A stretch of DNA of 64,000 nt from Lycorma delicatula (lineage: Eukaryota > Arthropoda > Insecta > Hemiptera > Fulgoridae): contig NC_134458.1 of the NCBI RefSeq assembly GCF_047948215.1, positions 137,996,536 to 138,060,535 of the forward strand, in the 5' to 3' direction. The notes beneath the pieces are model-generated. The model saw only the letters and a list, made by a program, of their open reading frames with translations. It was not told the DNA's origin and searched no databases. Positions 46,556 to 58,626 of the stretch are shown piece after piece (the first letter of the stretch is position 1; the number at the start of each line of letters is the position of its first letter). The translations under genes were made by a program, and so were the position numbers.

Positions 46556-48244
46556 TGTTAACTAGTTTCACAGTACAAAATAAAATATATAATTTATACA
46601 TTCTTATATTTAAAAAATAACTATTTTAGATCGAAATATCTTCTTACATTCTTCTATTTTAACCTTAGAATAAACTTAATAAAAATGACAAAGAAAATTG
46701 TAGAGAACAAAAAAAAATTCACGTTTTAATACAAATTTAGTTCACCCAATCGGAACTTTATTTGTCCTAAAAGTGCTCTTCGCTGAATTTATTTACATTC
46801 AGCCTAAATTGGGTAAGAATCTGCTTTAAGGTAATGTTTAATATGAGTTTATTTAAAAATGTAGCATCTCCCAAAAAAAAAAAAAATAATAATAATAATG
46901 ATTCATCATCTCCCGATGATGAATTATTATCGGTCTCTTTGCCTGAATATGATTTTCTTTATTTTATTCATTAACAATAAAATCTTACCTATCACACACA
47001 CGCATGTCTTCTAAATTTTAGCGATATTTTGAATCTCAAGTCGTAAATAGGAGCTGTGGTAATTGTTAATGCTAGACCTTCTTATTACCATAAAAGATCG
47101 CATAACGCAAATCTATATTTAATCTAAAAAAAAGCCCATTAACCCTTATCCAAAAAAAAAAAATATTTTTTTTAATTTATGATCAAACCTTTTAACTTTA
47201 TACCCTCTTCTATTAAAACATTACTTTTTCAATTTATTTAAAAATAATATATTAAAAAATACATTTTATTTTCTTATTTATGGAAAATATTATTGCTAAT
47301 CTATGCTAACATTCTGTAGTACGTTTTGTATTTTTTTTATTTTTTCCGCAATAACAATTTGTATAATTTCTAAATAATGCATAACATTTTTAAAAAAATG
47401 GCTTGCAGTTGTAATTCGTATGCTCTTGCCAGTCGATTACACAGTTATATCTCCTCTTATACGTAAAGTTTTCTCCATCAATATTACAGATACGTACATT
47501 ATTTATGTGTATGTTTACCTAAATTAAATATTATTAATTTTTTTTTTTTTAATATTATTATGTTACATTTATTAATTTTAATCAGACAATTTTTTTTTTT
47601 GAAAAATAAAAAATTGAATTGAGTTTGCAATTCATTAAAAATAATACTCATCAAAAAAGAAGCGGAATTTATATTGTTAGAAATATTTTTGAAATGTAAA
47701 AGATTAATATGAAATAAAGCATTACATATAAATTTGTAATAATGTTTTAAATAATAAATGTATACTGTATTCCTAACTGGTGATTAATCTTTTGCTAATC
47801 TGACACCGCAACCAACCATCTTCAAATTTAATGTATTTTTTCCAATTCCATAGTTATAAATACTTTAATATACATAAACATTTGCAGTATTTACCTCGTA
47901 AATACAGTTTTTTTTCTTTATAAATTATATAGCTTCAGTCTGAGTTGTCAGGTGTTATTTTGTTGATCGAACGGATAAACAGATGCACAAATGTAAAAAA
48001 AAAAACTCACTTTTTTTATTAAATAACACATAATTTGTGTATATATTTAATAAATCATTAGGCAATATTTACTAATTAACTGAAAAAAGTATACATTTTT
48101 TCATCTAATTAACTTCGTTTGGCCTAAAATATGTTTGTGAAAATGTTATCCATTGTTTGGCAGTGAAGATTTAATATTAGTAAGTGAAGTTTATTACAGC
48201 AATTTATAAAAATTATGAAAATCTATAAAATAACTATCAGACGG

Positions 48245-48245
<1 letters not shown>
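46556..48245. other. AT-rich noncoding stretch
   Basis: Poly-A/T runs and an ATTCATCAT / ATGATGAAT inverted pair near 46901-46924. No gene seen. Confidence 0.6.

Positions 48246-48276
<31 letters not shown>
48246..48276. repeat. (TA)n microsatellite
   Basis: About 15 TA units immediately before the repeat fragment at 48285. Confidence 0.95.
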
Positions 48277-48279
<3 letters not shown>

Positions 48280-48284
48280 GTACG

Positions 48285-48425
48285 TATAGAAGTCACGCTG
48301 AAACTAGTCAAAATGGATTCAGGGATTGGCAAAATTGATATTTCAGTTGAAATCTGAAAACCGAAATTTTTTGTGATCACAATACTTCCTTTACTTCGTA
48401 CAAGGAAGTAAAAAGGACTAAAAAT
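48285..48425 (-). repeat. Fragment of the F3 repeat with terminal hairpin
   Basis: Matches the end of the 51593-52271 repeat: AAACTAGTCAAAATGGATTC, GAAATCTGAAA, GTGATCACAATACTTCC. It ends in a stem-loop with arms ACTTCCTT and AAGGAAGT (48384-48410). Only about 140 bases of the roughly 640-base repeat are present. Confidence 0.75.
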
Positions 48426-49745
48426 TATAAAAAGGGCATATAAAAAAGGACTTTCAAAAAGGGCTATTTTTTTGTTACTTATTCTGTAAGATATCTCTCT
48501 TACGTATAAGTAATATTTATAAATATAAATATATTTATTAAAAATATTAATAACAATAAAAACAAATTTAAAAAAAACTCCAGCACTTTGTCGGCTTTCA
48601 CTTCATCATCGTCATCTTCATTTTATAAAATTAATTTAAATTTTCACACTCAAATTCTTTTATCAGTGTTGTCAAAATGTTTTCAAAAAAATTAATACAA
48701 GTCCTTATTACGATATATATGAGTAAAAATATTAACTATGTATTCCTGATGATGCCATGAAACCCTAAAGCGCTCGAGATTTAAAAAAAAATAATAATTT
48801 ATTGGTCTAAAGGTTTTATTATTATTACATAATTGTTTTAATTAAGATAAAACAAGCCAACAAACATAAACAAAGTACTATAAATTTTTGATATCATAAT
48901 TATTTCGCAAAATTATGCCTATGAAAGACAAACAATATTTCGAAATTGTTCCAAAAAAAAATATCTCAATTTTTAACTGATGTTATATCTGTAAAAAAAT
49001 ATATGTATATATATATATATATATAAAATACACATTTTTTCTCATGTATTTATTGATAAAAAAACTGTTAAGGGACAATGTAATAATTTCAAAGAATGAG
49101 AGACGATGAAATACGTTAAAGAAAGATTTATTCGACAAATGTAATGTGAGTATAGTTGACCGATTATCTCGTCTAGATGTATATTAAAGCATTAAAATCG
49201 ATTTTTCACGAATCATTTTATTGTCCTGATTTGTGATGTTTTGCATTTGTTTAGTAAGATTATTTATTTAGTTTACTAAGTTACTATAACAACATATTTG
49301 CTGGTGTTGTTGACAAATAGTATTCGATGTACCATGAAGAAGACCTGTTTTCCAGTTGATTGATTCCGTGTATCGAATCTTCCGCTTTATAACATTTCTT
49401 ATTACTTGTGTTTTTTTATCATTACAAAAAAAAAGGTTAAGTCATTAATTTGTCGCTAATTTATACATAAAGTGAATTTTTTTTAATGTACAGTTTTATT
49501 AATTGTATGTTAATTAATATCTTGAAATTACAGTATAATTAACAAAATATTTTCTAAGAAACGATTTTGTTAATTTATAAAATGTTAAATATAATTTAAT
49601 TTTTTTCATGAAAGAAATAATTATTATATTTAATTTAATCATATTATTTTAGATGATTTAAAAGTAGGAAATGAATATGAATTGCTGAAATTAATTTACA
49701 AATATCAACACATTAAAAAAATATGTTTATTCAACTTATTATTGG
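48426..49745. other. AT-rich noncoding stretch
   Basis: Includes a TA run at about 49003-49025. No gene recognised. Confidence 0.6.
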
Positions 49746-49746
49746 A

Positions 49747-49773
49747 TATATATATATATATATATATATATAA
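49747..49773. repeat. (TA)n microsatellite
   Basis: About 13 TA units, some 70 bases before a SINE. Confidence 0.95.
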
Positions 49774-49845
49774 CCAAACTTGAAGGTCTTACCGTCAGTC
49801 CTATCAAATGGTATAAAATGTACTTTGCTTCAATAAAGATGAAGT

Positions 49846-49990
49846 ATGGCCGACCTCCGCGGTGGAGTGTCTTGGCCTTTCATCCGGAGGACCCGAGTTC
49901 GAATCCCGGTCCGGCATGAAATTTCTTGCAATTTTTTACAAAATTTCATTTTCATATACCATGCAAAAGAAACAGCTGTAAAATCTGGTT
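49846..49990 (+). repeat. tRNA-derived SINE, Glu-like family, copy 3
   Basis: The head GACCTCCGCGGTGGAGTG is followed by GGCCTTTCATCCGG, which resembles a tRNA-Glu (UUC) anticodon arm with a CTTTCAT loop. A B-box GAGTTCGAATCCC (49895-49907) and a CCCGGT T-arm follow. The body has GCATGAAATTTCTTGC. The acceptor stem does not pair properly, so this is a SINE rather than a tRNA gene. Confidence 0.75.
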
Positions 49991-50257
49991 GAAAACTTTT
50001 TATTTGCAAAAATGAACAGGAAATACCAAATTCTCAAGTTTATGGGGTTTTCCACTGAAAGTTGACTTAGGGGGAAAAATTCTCAACTAAAATTCTAAAT
50101 AGAGCTTAGGTTGTTTAGTCATCATTGTATATGACTGATATTTCAAAGACATACCAGAGTTAAATTTTTAAAATACATTTCATTTGATTTTTAATCCATT
50201 GTTCTGATTTGGTTTTTACAATCTGATTTTAAAAAACTAGAAAAATATTGGATGACT

Positions 50258-51030
50258 TTCCCGGCTATAAATTAAAAGAAATAAAGCCAAAAAAACAAAA
50301 AAAAATATATATTTCTTATATATTGGGGGATTAAATATATATTTATTATATATTGTGGGGAATAAATTTAAGAAAACCTTTTTTAAAAATATTCATATAT
50401 AGGTTAAGCTTAAAAAGTTTAAGTAAAGGTTACTCTAAATCTAATATCCCCTTCAATAGAAACTGAAATAAGAAAAATAAAATTTTCAAAAAACCTTTCT
50501 GTGTATTAAGTCCGGGGTCTATTATTTTTTTAAATTGTAGGCATTTCTTGATAGTTCTATATATGAAGTATAAACTTCCAAAAAAATTTGAAAAATACTT
50601 AAACCGAAGGGAGACAGAGCGAAAGAACAAGAAACATATATTTCAATTTTAAGTGGTGGGGGTTGATTTTTGAAAAAAAAAAAGAATTATATACATGGAT
50701 TATAGGTAACATTTGCTTTAATGCAGTTTTCTCTAAAATGAATCCGCAGAAAATCGAAATTGTTTTTTTTTTGTGATATGCTCATCCCCTTAACAAATTG
50801 TAAAAAGAATTAATACGATTTATGTTACATATATATAGAAATATTTGAGCCAAACTTGAAAAAATTCGGTTCGATCAATCCTAAAATATCAGGCTAAATA
50901 CTTATATATCTTGTGTAAATGAACTAATTGTCCCTAAAATGTAAAGATTTGCAAAACACCCGATACCTCATTATTTGACATCATATTCACCACACTTTCC
51001 CCTTTTACATAGTTAATCTAATTATATTCG
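50258..51030 (+). repeat. F4 dispersed repeat, copy 3 (uninterrupted)
   Basis: The complete-looking copy runs from GACTTTCCCGGCTAT to CACACTTTCCCC without the insertions seen in the other two copies. It contains CTCTAAATCTAATATCCCCT (the LINE target in copy 2), AAACCGAAGGGAGACAGAGC and AAGTGGTGGGGGTTGATTTT (flanking the MITE-like insertion point in copy 1). No coding potential. Confidence 0.8.
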
Positions 51031-51592
51031 CCGCTAAAGTAAAGAATGTTTTTCGCTCCAGATTCTCACAATTATTTAAGCTATAAATTAACTAAAATTG
51101 TTAAATTCTCTTACAAGGTAATTTAATGAAACACTTTCGAATTGATTTTTAAAACATATCTTAAAGATTGATTGTAATTCGTAAATCTATTTAAATTTAT
51201 ATAATTCTTCTTTATCTTATGAATTATTTTAATATTTATAACCTTAGTCCTTTTACATCGATGTAAAAAGATGGAGGAGCTTGTCGATTCAGGAACCGAA
51301 ATTTTTTTTACGTAATATCTTCAAGCCTAATACATGTCCTTACTCAAGACCGATTTTAATTATTATTATTATTTTTTTGTACTTTGCAGAGGTTATAACT
51401 CTGGTAGTCCAGATAACACCAAGTTATTTAAAACGGAATATCACATTGTACACAAAAAATGAATTAAAAATAATTTAATTTGTTTGTAGTCATTGTTACT
51501 TTGTAGCCTATTGGATTTTTATAACGTTAGGAATATAACCTAAGTCAATTTATTATTCAATATATTTTCACAATGAATTTTTAAAAAAATTG
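51031..51592. other. AT-rich noncoding stretch
   Basis: Nothing recognised. Confidence 0.6.
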
Positions 51593-52271
51593 CAACAGTT
51601 AGAAAATTTATGTTCAAAAATCTGATGTGGACATCACATGGCTTCCTTACACGTTTATTAAATTACATATATTATTATATTTTTTCATATATTTTTTATT
51701 ATTTTCGAATTATTATTTACTGTAAAAAAATTTTTACAGTCGGAAGTTAATAACTAATTATTAATAAATCAATATATTTAAATAAAAAAAGCTAAAAAAA
51801 AAGAAAATGAAGTCGGATTCAGACCGATGTGCCTTCCCCTTGTAAGATCCAAATATTTCATTAATTAAAATTTTATTTGGCTATAACTCTGGAACCAATG
51901 AAAATAATCACTTATGATATATCGTTGAAAATTTCTCAATGATGGCTTATTATTGCAGTTAAGAAAAAATCCAAAATCCAATTTTTTTTTGATTTTGGAT
52001 TTTTCTTGGACACTGTTGGTCCAGTCGATTGCAATCAAAAGGGAAGGTGCACAACTAGATGTTATAACAGTCCTAAATCCTAAAATGTCAACATCCTACA
52101 GCTAATCGTTTTTGAGATATGCGAGATAAATACGTACGTACGTGCGTACAGACGTCACGCCAAAACTAGTCAAAATAGATTCAGGGATGGTCAAAATAGA
52201 TATTTGATTGAAATCTGAAATTTTTCGCGATCACAGTACTACTTCCATACAACAGTTAGAAAATTTATATT
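51593..52271 (-). repeat. F3 dispersed repeat, full-length-looking copy with flanking direct repeat
   Basis: Body of about 640 bases matching 63320-64000: ATCTGATGTGGACATCACAT start, GAAGTCGGATTCAGACCGAT, CTCTGGAACCAATGAAAATA, GTCGATTGCAATCAAAAGG, CATCCTACAGCTAATCG and CAAAACTAGTCAAAATAGA. The 19-mer CAACAGTTAGAAAATTTAT lies at both ends (about 51593-51611 and 52253-52271). An internal hairpin AAAAATCCAAAATC / GATTTTGGATTTTT sits near 51965-52007. No ORF. Confidence 0.75.
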
Positions 52272-53063
52272 AAAAAATAATATCTTCACATTCCAGACAA
52301 CTTTAACTCACGCCAAGTAGTAGTTAAACAGCATTCTTTGTAATTCTTTTCTCATTTTTTCAAGAGATAGTTCTCTCGCCTTTAGAATACAGACGATGTT
52401 TTTTTACAGGCTTATTTTCTGTTTTAAATAAATTAAAAATATTTTCAGATTAAAGGTTAAGTATTTTCGTTTTAATTTGTTGTATTTTTTATATTTGATA
52501 ACCTAATTTATCAGCTGCGTTTTTTATAAACTGTGTTTTTTCATGGTAAAGAAGACTCGATAATAATCTTTCATTGTCCTGTTTTTTAAGGTTTATTATT
52601 TTGTGCGTGCTGTAAAAAATAAAAGTTTTGCACATTGCATCCTTCGTTTGAATCATGTCTTGACCTAAATGATTCATTTACCTGAAGTAGACGACGCGAA
52701 AGTGGTCCTATTTTATGGTACCAGGTTTGTTGTTTGTTTATTAGTTGTTGATCGGGCGAAAGCAGTCGCAACGACGGCTCTCTGCACTTAACCGTGCTCA
52801 ACAAACGTAGCTGGTTATACTCAGCCGATCTTTCTCTCTTTGTAATTCTTTTTCTTTGTTACTAACTTCTCTTTTTATAAGCTATGTTTCACTTATACTT
52901 TTCTAATGTCATTCATAAGCAGCTATCGCATTAAATTTAACTTTATTATTTACTTTAAATAACAATTACGTAAACAATAACCACACTGAGATGTTTTATT
53001 GTTCAATACAACACAAATGCTTACAACCCGTACATTACATATCATCTAATCAAATCTAATAAC

Positions 53064-53099
<36 letters not shown>

Positions 53100-53487
53100 A
53101 GAAAAAAATAACAATAAAAAAAATGCTTGTAATATTTTTGTTTATTACAATTATTATTACGTTTTGTTACCTATAAATCTAATATAATGAAATCAAAGAA
53201 AAGTTTATTAACTTTTCTACTGGGTTAACTGGCCAAAAATTTAACTACAGATAAGTTCTTTGTATTAATAGGTAATTGATTTTTAATTTTTTTTTAAAAA
53301 CATTTCTACATTCTTTCCTAATTGAAACTCTGAATTTCCATATATTTTTAACGTGATATATCTTTAGATATATTGTTAATAATATATACTGATAAATATA
53401 AACTGAAAAAAAAAAAATATATATATATAGACTGAAAAGATATATGCTGAAGATATATTGTTGATAAATAAATATTTTAGTCAGATT

Positions 53488-53524
<37 letters not shown>

Positions 53525-54254
53525 ATATAAATAAAGTAGTTTTGCGCCGTTCCGTGAATAACAAAAAGGAATTGTTCCAATATTTGTGTAAAATGTTTAT
53601 AGAAAACTTTAGAAAAATCTTGTTTTGATGGACATCTTAAAATTAACAAATAAAAAAAGAGGTGTCATCATTCCGTATTGTGTATATTTTATGAATTTTT
53701 AAATTTAATTTAAAATAAGTTGATAGGAAAATTTTTTAAATCATTAGGAAATTTATTAAAAGTGCAAATTAACATAAAAAAATAATTTATTGCAGGAAGA
53801 CGTAATATGCAACAAAAAAATGAATGCAACAATAACAAAAATTAATATTAACATACTTAATTTAATATTTAAAATCAAGTTTATTCTTTGTTAAAAGAGT
53901 TGATGTATTTTTTCATTTCCTAAAAGTAAATAATTTTTTTTTCTATCTGTTAGTATTTACAATCGGTACCTCATAGCTGACTACAAGTTGATTAATGATA
54001 ATCACGTGAAGTGGAAAGAGAGGTACCTTACGAAACCCCTCATTAAAACATACAAAGGTTTAACATTTCATATATAGAAAAAGTACTTGTATAAGTGATA
54101 CATGAAAAGTTCAATATTCAATACAGCAACAGAAACAAATCACAGGTAAAAAGAACAAAAATAATACTTAAAAACAATGTCATCAGTACCAATATATAGA
54201 AACAACACTATTAATAAAAAACAAATATTTGTCGGTAATAGAAGCAGCTGTAAT
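52272..54254. other. AT-rich stretch with microsatellites
   Basis: TA runs lie at about 53067-53096, 53417-53430 and 53489-53522. The 52680-52810 patch is GC-richer (AGTCGCAACGACGGCTCTCT) and may be an old repeat, but it was not identified. No gene seen. Confidence 0.5.
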
Positions 54255-54551
54255 TTATAGACTATTAAAGTAACGTTCACTACACAACGACAGACTCATC
54301 CTAGGTTCCTTCACTCGGTTACTCTTAGTTACATTTCCCAGGTCCAGCAAATGGAAACATTTTAGTCGCCTGATGTCATCGCTTTTGTCTAATAGGTTTA
54401 CTGCCAGATAATTTACATGTTTGTCTAATCTCTGTTTAAACCTCGAGTTAAATTCTTAAATCTCTTCGTAAACAGAAGGTAATCTTAGATAGTCATGAAT
54501 TTCTTTACCCCTAACAAACCATGGCGCCTCTGTTACGGTCCTCAATAATCT
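54255..54551 (-). pseudogene. Jockey-type LINE reverse transcriptase, extreme C-terminal fragment
   Basis: A minus-strand frame of 98 codons plus a terminal TAA has a single internal stop: RLLRTVTEAPWFVRGKEIHD, LRLPSVYEEI, stop, EFNSRFKQRLDKHVNYLAVN, LLDKSDDIRRLKCFHLLDL, ending near 54255. It aligns by eye with the end of the 6846-7377 copy (LNWLAVNILHKSEDFRRLKR). It is the best-preserved Jockey fragment in the window, and it keeps a natural stop codon. Everything upstream is missing, as in strongly 5'-truncated LINE insertions. Confidence 0.85.
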
Positions 54552-54939
54552 GATAAAATATTTATAGCAATTATAAAAATTTAGAATTAATAAAATTAAT
54601 TAAAAAAAAAAAACAAAAAAAAAACGTAATGTTAAAAAAAAGTAGTAAAAAGTTGTTTTATCTTGATGTATAATAAAAATCTTTTACTCTTTCTTTTCTT
54701 TTAATTGTTTTTATGGATAAACCCAGTTTTTATTGATTTCATAAGTCAATTAAAATAGTTAATGATTATTATTTAGATTTAATATACTTTTTATTAAATT
54801 TAAAAGAATTTTCTTTATACCCATAAAACGTTTTTCATTTTTATACTTACCGTTGAGCTTAATGATGTGAAATAATATTAGTTTTTTAACTCCTTTTCTT
54901 ATAGATTATCCTAATGATTTTTTAAAACGAAAATTTTTT

Positions 54940-55420
54940 TAGTATCCACTTGTCTGACTTGTTTATTCCATTTTTTCGTTACTTTATGTTCTATGCTTAT
55001 CTTTTATTCTTATCGTATCTGATACATTCTATATCCTCAGTAGTCTATTTCGTACATCTTCCTTTATTGTTTTTACCCACTATCTTGTAGAAGCAAATTA
55101 ACTCTGAGCCTCTTTGCTTTAATACATGACCTACCAGATTTATCTTTAGTTTTACAAGAGTTATCATAAAATTTTAATATTTTCTAATTATTCTTAATAT
55201 CTTTTTAAATTTCATATTCTTTTATCTCACCTAGTTTTCGAAATTTTTCTGTAATACCACATCTGAAAAGCTTTTATTCTTACTCTTCTGACTTCCTCAT
55301 TGTCGATATATTACAATATTCCATACGAAAATTTTTAATAAATCTTTCTAACTCCTAAATCTATGTTTGATAACAGTCGATTTATTTTGTATGTAAAAAT
55401 CTTCCAGATTTGTACCGTGC
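54940..55420 (-). pseudogene. Decayed LINE ORF2 relic
   Basis: The plus strand shows the complement of a LINE C-terminal region in the expected order: TCTGTAATACCACATCTGAA, AAAGCTTTTATTCTTACTCT, TGACTTCCTCATTGTCGATA, ACGAAAATTTTTAATAAATC and AAATCTATGTTTGATAAC. The same order of phrases is seen more weakly at 15710-15900, so the two are probably the same or related families. No open frame survives. Confidence 0.6.
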
Positions 55421-56239
55421 CGCTTATTTTACTTCGTTTGTCCTTTATAATTATCTTATTTATCTGATTTTATTATTTTGTAACGTCTGGTAAATTATAT
55501 TTTATTAATATTAAATAGGTACCTGATTATATAAAGGCAATATTTTTTTAATCAGAATTGGTAGATACTACAGTTTCAATAAAAATAAAGATATAAAATT
55601 GTAATTATTTTATCGTACTAGTGGATTAAAAAAAAAATATTAACATTATTTTTCAAAAGCAAACGTCAATTATGCTTAAGTTGCAATTAAACTATCCCTT
55701 TAATTAGGGCTGTATTATAAAATGGCTCATTATTACTCAAGTTTTAATAAAATTATGTCTTAAGTTGTTATTTTAATGAAGATATATATGAAAATATTTA
55801 ATAATAAGTGTTATAACAGTCCTACAATATTGTTTTTATCATTTTATTGTGCAAAAAAATTCTTTAAAGCTATTTAAATTGTGTTTGATATAATTTAATG
55901 TAATTGCGTTGTTGTTTTATGTTAATTATAATTCGAGGAGATTCAAGTTTGTGCAAGTTGTACGTTATAATGTTTTTTATATAAACCTGCAGTTGTTGCG
56001 CGCGCGTGAGTGTATGTGGGTGTGTGTTAGTATTTGTATGCGATTTCATTTGATTAATTATGTATAATTACCGGTTATCCGATCTCGGTCTGATTTATGT
56101 ATTTATAAGATAATAATTGGTTTTGTATATTGATACTGTATTCGTTGTAACGGTATCAGTGCTATGGGACAAATTGGCCCCTACTGTCAATCAAATAATC
56201 GTGTATTACAAGGTTAAGAAAAACAGATGGTCTTTTATT
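55421..56239. other. AT-rich noncoding stretch
   Basis: There is a GCGCGCGTGAGTGTATGTGG patch near 55998 with scattered GT repeats. No gene recognised. Confidence 0.55.
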
Positions 56240-56660
56240 GAGTGAGGTAGGACAAACGGGGGTTGTATTCTTCTCATATCTTCTTTTTATGCCCGTTCTT
56301 CGTCGCCGTATTATCATTATTATTATTATTATTGCAGGGGCTCGGGGGCTTAGTGTGCTGCAGTCGTAAAGGAGAAGGTACGGGGTTCATAAGTTCATTG
56401 ACCGGATTCCCTCACGACTCCCACTTTATTGTTTATCTCATTCCAATCAGTTAGATTATCAAACATTCAACCACGTCCACCTCCAACGGCTACTGTCTGA
56501 TTGTGACCCTGGCTGGGCTGCTGGCCGGAGTGGCGTGTTGATGAGTACAACTTACCATTCCAAGAGGTCATCACCTCTTACTCTTCCCTCCCTCACACTC
56601 ACTCTACCTCTTACTCTTCTTTGATTGTTCTTACATCTTCCTTCCTTCCTTCCTTTTCCT
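56240..56660. other. GC-richer patch with splice-like signals, possible host exon or promoter region
   Basis: Base composition rises clearly here. On the plus strand an ATT-repeat tract ends in TTATTGCAG (about 56328-56336), which looks like a 3' splice site, followed by 39 open codons (GLGGLVCCSRKGEGTGFISS...) to a TAG at 56452. On the minus strand ATGACCTCTTGGAATG is followed by a consensus donor GTAAGT (plus-strand ACTTAC, 56550-56555), as in a short first coding exon. The two readings are on opposite strands, so at most one is right. I cannot link either to a known protein. Confidence 0.25.
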
Positions 56661-57889
56661 TTTCTTTCTTACAAAAACACACACACATGCTTGTTAAACA
56701 TATATCTCTTTCAGTTAGCTTTATTTAATACTGTTTTACGTTTGCTTTCTACTAAAATTCCTCACATTCTCCTGAACGCTAAAATAAGCAGAATTTCAAG
56801 TTTAATAATAATTTTATGATTACTTCTTACATGTATACTTCCTGAAAAATTTAGATAATTTACTTTGATTTACCTTAATATTTTATAATAACTTTCTATT
56901 TGGTTAACTAAACAGAAAGATTGAAATCAATTTCTTATATGATTATCCAATTATCCGATCCCACTATCTGAATTAGATTCTACATAGTCAATGATCACCT
57001 GATCTTATCTCTTAACACCAATTTCATATCGTTTTTTTTTTTTTTTTTGATAACTTAACGGCACTATTTTAAGTCAAGAAAAACTATAAAATTGTTATTA
57101 GGTTTATACAATAGCATGTTATGACATTATAATCGTAAATAAATTAAATTATTTTTTTTTGTTTAATCCCGGAAGGCCTGCTATAGCGTACAAATCGTTG
57201 GTTTCTATACGTAGGGACTAAACTTCAATTCCAGGTAGATGAAATTTTATAAAAAAATATATTAAAAAACTGTTAATGTTCAGAAATTTAATGAAATTTA
57301 TGTGAAATTATGTATTTTAGGTACCATATAGAATACGGTATAAAGTTTTCCTCTTTGTTAAAATTTCCAATAAAAAAATATAAAAATCTTTTGAAAAAAG
57401 ATTAACAAGCTTAAAAATTTTGAAGATTTTCATAATCGTATACATGTAATTTACTAAAATTAAAAACTTATTGGCCAGTTGTACGCAAGTAAACCGAATT
57501 TTGGTTATTTTATTCCGTATAATATTTTTTCTATAATTATTTTTATAATTCATCGCTCAAGAAATATACAAAACATAAATTAAATGAGAAAACCGAAAGA
57601 GGTATATTTTTTATTTTTATTTAATATTAAAATATATTTTCTGTTTGTAAGAAAATTAAATTATTATAACCGTAATTTGACGAAATAATTAAAAATAACG
57701 AGCAGATCCTACATACAAGCATCAAGTTTAAACTCGCTCACTACTGTGATTTACTGCATAAACGCATATGAAGAATACACCAACACAAAGTCAACATATC
57801 CTCAAATTGAGGTTAAGTTTTCTGTTGTCATAAATTGAACGTAACTGAAGTACGACACAACCAATCTTCAAAAAAACTTTCATATGCAC
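56661..57889. other. AT-rich noncoding stretch
   Basis: Homopolymer T run near 57030. No gene recognised. Confidence 0.6.
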
Positions 57890-58000
57890 AACTGTAGGTA
57901 CACTGCTACAGAATATATAGATTTCAATGAAATCGATCAAGGAGGTTTGGAGATTTTCGATTCACAAATTTTGTACGTAGGCCTATATATATATATATAA

Positions 58001-58538
58001 CAGGAGGACAAAATATACAAACCCCAAATAAGTCACTATACATAATATAAATACGCAGATAAAATATTTAGATCACAAATATTCCTTGTTATAATTCTTC
58101 GGGTAAAAACAACCACATTACAATATTATGATATAATTATTTAAAACAAAATACAGAATAATAACATAACGTTGCACCTTCAATGCGAGGCTTTATCAAG
58201 TGCAACCAAAAAAAAAAAATAGACTTAAAAAAACAAAAAAAAATTACTATAAAATTACTGCTATAAACCTACTACTAACTATAAAACTAAAAATGGCTTA
58301 TGAAACTTTTTTTAGTTGCACTTGACAAAGCCTCGCTCGCATTGAAGGCAAAATGTTGCGTTATTGTTTGTATTTTGTTTTCTTTTAAGTAATAATGTAA
58401 TATTGTAAAGTGCTTGTTCTTATATGAAGAATCATCATATGGAATATTTGTAACCTAAATATTTTATCTGTGTGTTTATATTTATTTGTATTATTTGCGT
58501 AGTGACTTATATGGGGGTCTGAATATTTTGTGTCCCTG
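58001..58538. mobile_element. Non-autonomous element with inverted repeats longer than 200 bp
   Basis: The left arm 58001-58206 and right arm 58315-58538 are imperfect inverted repeats. Outermost sequence is CAGGAGGACAAAATATACAA on the left and, read inward from the right, CAGGGACACAAAATATTCAG. Paired internal landmarks include AAGTCACTA, CAGATAAAATATTTAG, ACAAATATTCC and TTCAATGCGAG with AAGTGCAAC at the inner end. A spacer of about 108 bases is A-rich. There is no ORF. Insertion was into a TA microsatellite of a dispersed repeat. The class is unresolved: a long-TIR MITE or foldback element fits. About 35 bases on the right (58539-58573) have no counterpart on the left. Confidence 0.8.
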
Positions 58539-58576
58539 TTATTTTAACAACTAATCGAGAAGTTAGTTATCTATCT

Positions 58577-58577
58577 A

Positions 58578-58622
<45 letters not shown>
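58577..58622. repeat. (TA)n microsatellite
   Basis: About 23 TA units; the left flank of the inserted element has a shorter TA run at 57984-57998. Confidence 0.95.

Positions 58623-58626
<4 letters not shown>

Noticed and set aside
49860..49920. Possible functional tRNA-Glu gene
   Set aside because: The T-arm and anticodon arm are recognisable, but the acceptor stem does not pair and two other dispersed copies share a non-tRNA body, so it is a SINE.
53245..53649. 134-codon minus-strand frame
   Set aside because: It runs through TA microsatellites (Tyr-Ile repeats) and has no protein-like composition.
56263..56454. Small protein with an apparent signal peptide on the plus strand
   Set aside because: The hydrophobic Leu run comes from an ATT/TTA microsatellite. 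It is kept only as part of the weak exon candidate.
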